Of a stretch of DNA of 64,000 nt, positions 63,640 through 64,000 are shown piece by piece. The position numbers and the translations under genes are program-made. The notes under the pieces were generated by a model that saw only the letters and a list, made by a program, of their open reading frames with translations, had not been told where the DNA came from and did no database searches. Origin of the DNA: Perca fluviatilis. Taxonomy: Eukaryota; Chordata; Actinopteri; Perciformes; Percidae. The first letter of the stretch is position 1; each line of letters begins with the position of its first letter. The stretch covers positions 5,593,568 to 5,657,567 of the forward strand of contig NC_053116.1 of the NCBI RefSeq assembly GCF_010015445.1, written 5' to 3'.

Positions 63640-64000
63640 GGTTAAACTTCATTGGCCGTGTGTACTTCGTCCAAAGCAGTCCCACCAATCGGAAATGGCT
63701 GCTCTTGTGTGAAGTAAACGCAACATTTTTTCAACTTTCTGCTAAGATATGTGACTTTTTTGCAACGAAAATGCGGGGATTAAGAAATCATGCAAGCACC
63801 GCATATTTTGCGCAGAAATCGGCAATTTATGTGGCGAAAGTGCGGCATATTTGAAAAAATGCGGCCCCCGCATGAATATGCGGACTTTGGCTGATTATGC
63901 ATTGAATTATGCGATCGCATAATCGCGTTTTTCTGGAGGTACTGAATTAAATCTTTGACACTCAAAATTTTCTGAGGGAGGACCCCTCAGTTACAAAGAT
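63640..64000. repeat. Common fish repeat rich in GCGGCATATTT-like words
   Basis: Contains gcaacgaaaatgcggggatt, accgcatattttgcgcagaa, atttatgtggcgaaagtgcg, gcggcccccgcatgaatatg and tatgcgatcgcataatcgcg. I recognise it as part of an abundant fish interspersed repeat, often linked to hAT-like elements, but cannot place its ends; it may run past the window. Confidence 0.45.

Noticed and set aside
1..64000. A complete novel defence, biosynthetic or other multi-gene system
   Set aside because: All recognisable coding content is transposon-derived or decayed multicopy sequence in mixed frames and orientations, with no conserved gene cluster.

Overview
This window looks like repeat-rich nuclear DNA from a spiny-rayed (percomorph-type) teleost fish. 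The evidence is the repeat content. It holds L2-clade LINEs with the typical fish 3' UTR, a Rex3/RTE element with a GATG-type tail, a Rex1-like LINE, a fish L1, a Tc1 element, several PIF/Harbinger, hAT and piggyBac/TTAA elements, tRNA-derived SINEs, many short inverted-repeat elements and long CA/GT microsatellites. I see no intact host protein-coding gene, no functional RNA gene and no sign of bacterial or viral genome organisation. Family names rest on recognisable protein motifs, terminal repeats and target-site duplications, not on database searches.

Layout. 1-5.4 kb: a dispersed repeat split by a Harbinger element (a paralogue without the insertion lies 2.5 kb downstream), a tRNA SINE and a CA repeat. 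5.6-6.8 kb: a broken Tc1 element. 7.4-8.8 kb: a decayed multi-exon C2H2-type gene of a fish multicopy family. 11.2-16.3 kb: two L2 LINE copies in tandem; the second has a long open reverse transcriptase frame. 16.3-18.4 kb, minus strand: remnants of a SAMD3-like C-terminal exon and of a multi-exon integrase-core gene. 18.5-25.1 kb: DNA elements flanked by TTAA, foldback elements, a near-perfect 107-bp inverted repeat and a 24-kb-region element with internal minisatellite. 25.7-27.1 kb: a segmental duplicate of sequence at 32.1-33.2 kb.

30.2-40.3 kb is a transposon stack. An L2 on the minus strand was opened by a hAT element (33080-39815). That hAT was opened within its transposase frame by a Harbinger element (34067-39632), and the Harbinger transposase was opened by a second L2 (about 34808-38720). 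A separate small hAT (30389-31532) and a SINE-bearing segment sit in the same outer L2. Removing the insertions in silico restores reading frames and target sites.

40.3-53.1 kb continues in the same style: an L2 whose ORF1 (SGNH-hydrolase-like) is split by an element with about 90-bp inverted repeats; another L2 split by a hAT that itself carries a nearly complete Rex1-like LINE; and an L1 split by a piggyBac element at TTAA, the piggyBac in turn carrying an L2 3' end. 53-64 kb holds further L2 fragments, a foldback element, a TTAA element carrying a Rex3 copy, a second copy of the 21.5-kb TTAA element placed back to back with another TTAA element, and a LINE endonuclease fragment.

The genes do not form a pathway. 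What links them is insertion order, so the window is best read as a relative chronology of transposon activity. I did not find a convincing new cellular system. The most useful signals are the nested insertions with reconstructable target sites and the spliced, decayed copies of poorly described fish multicopy genes.
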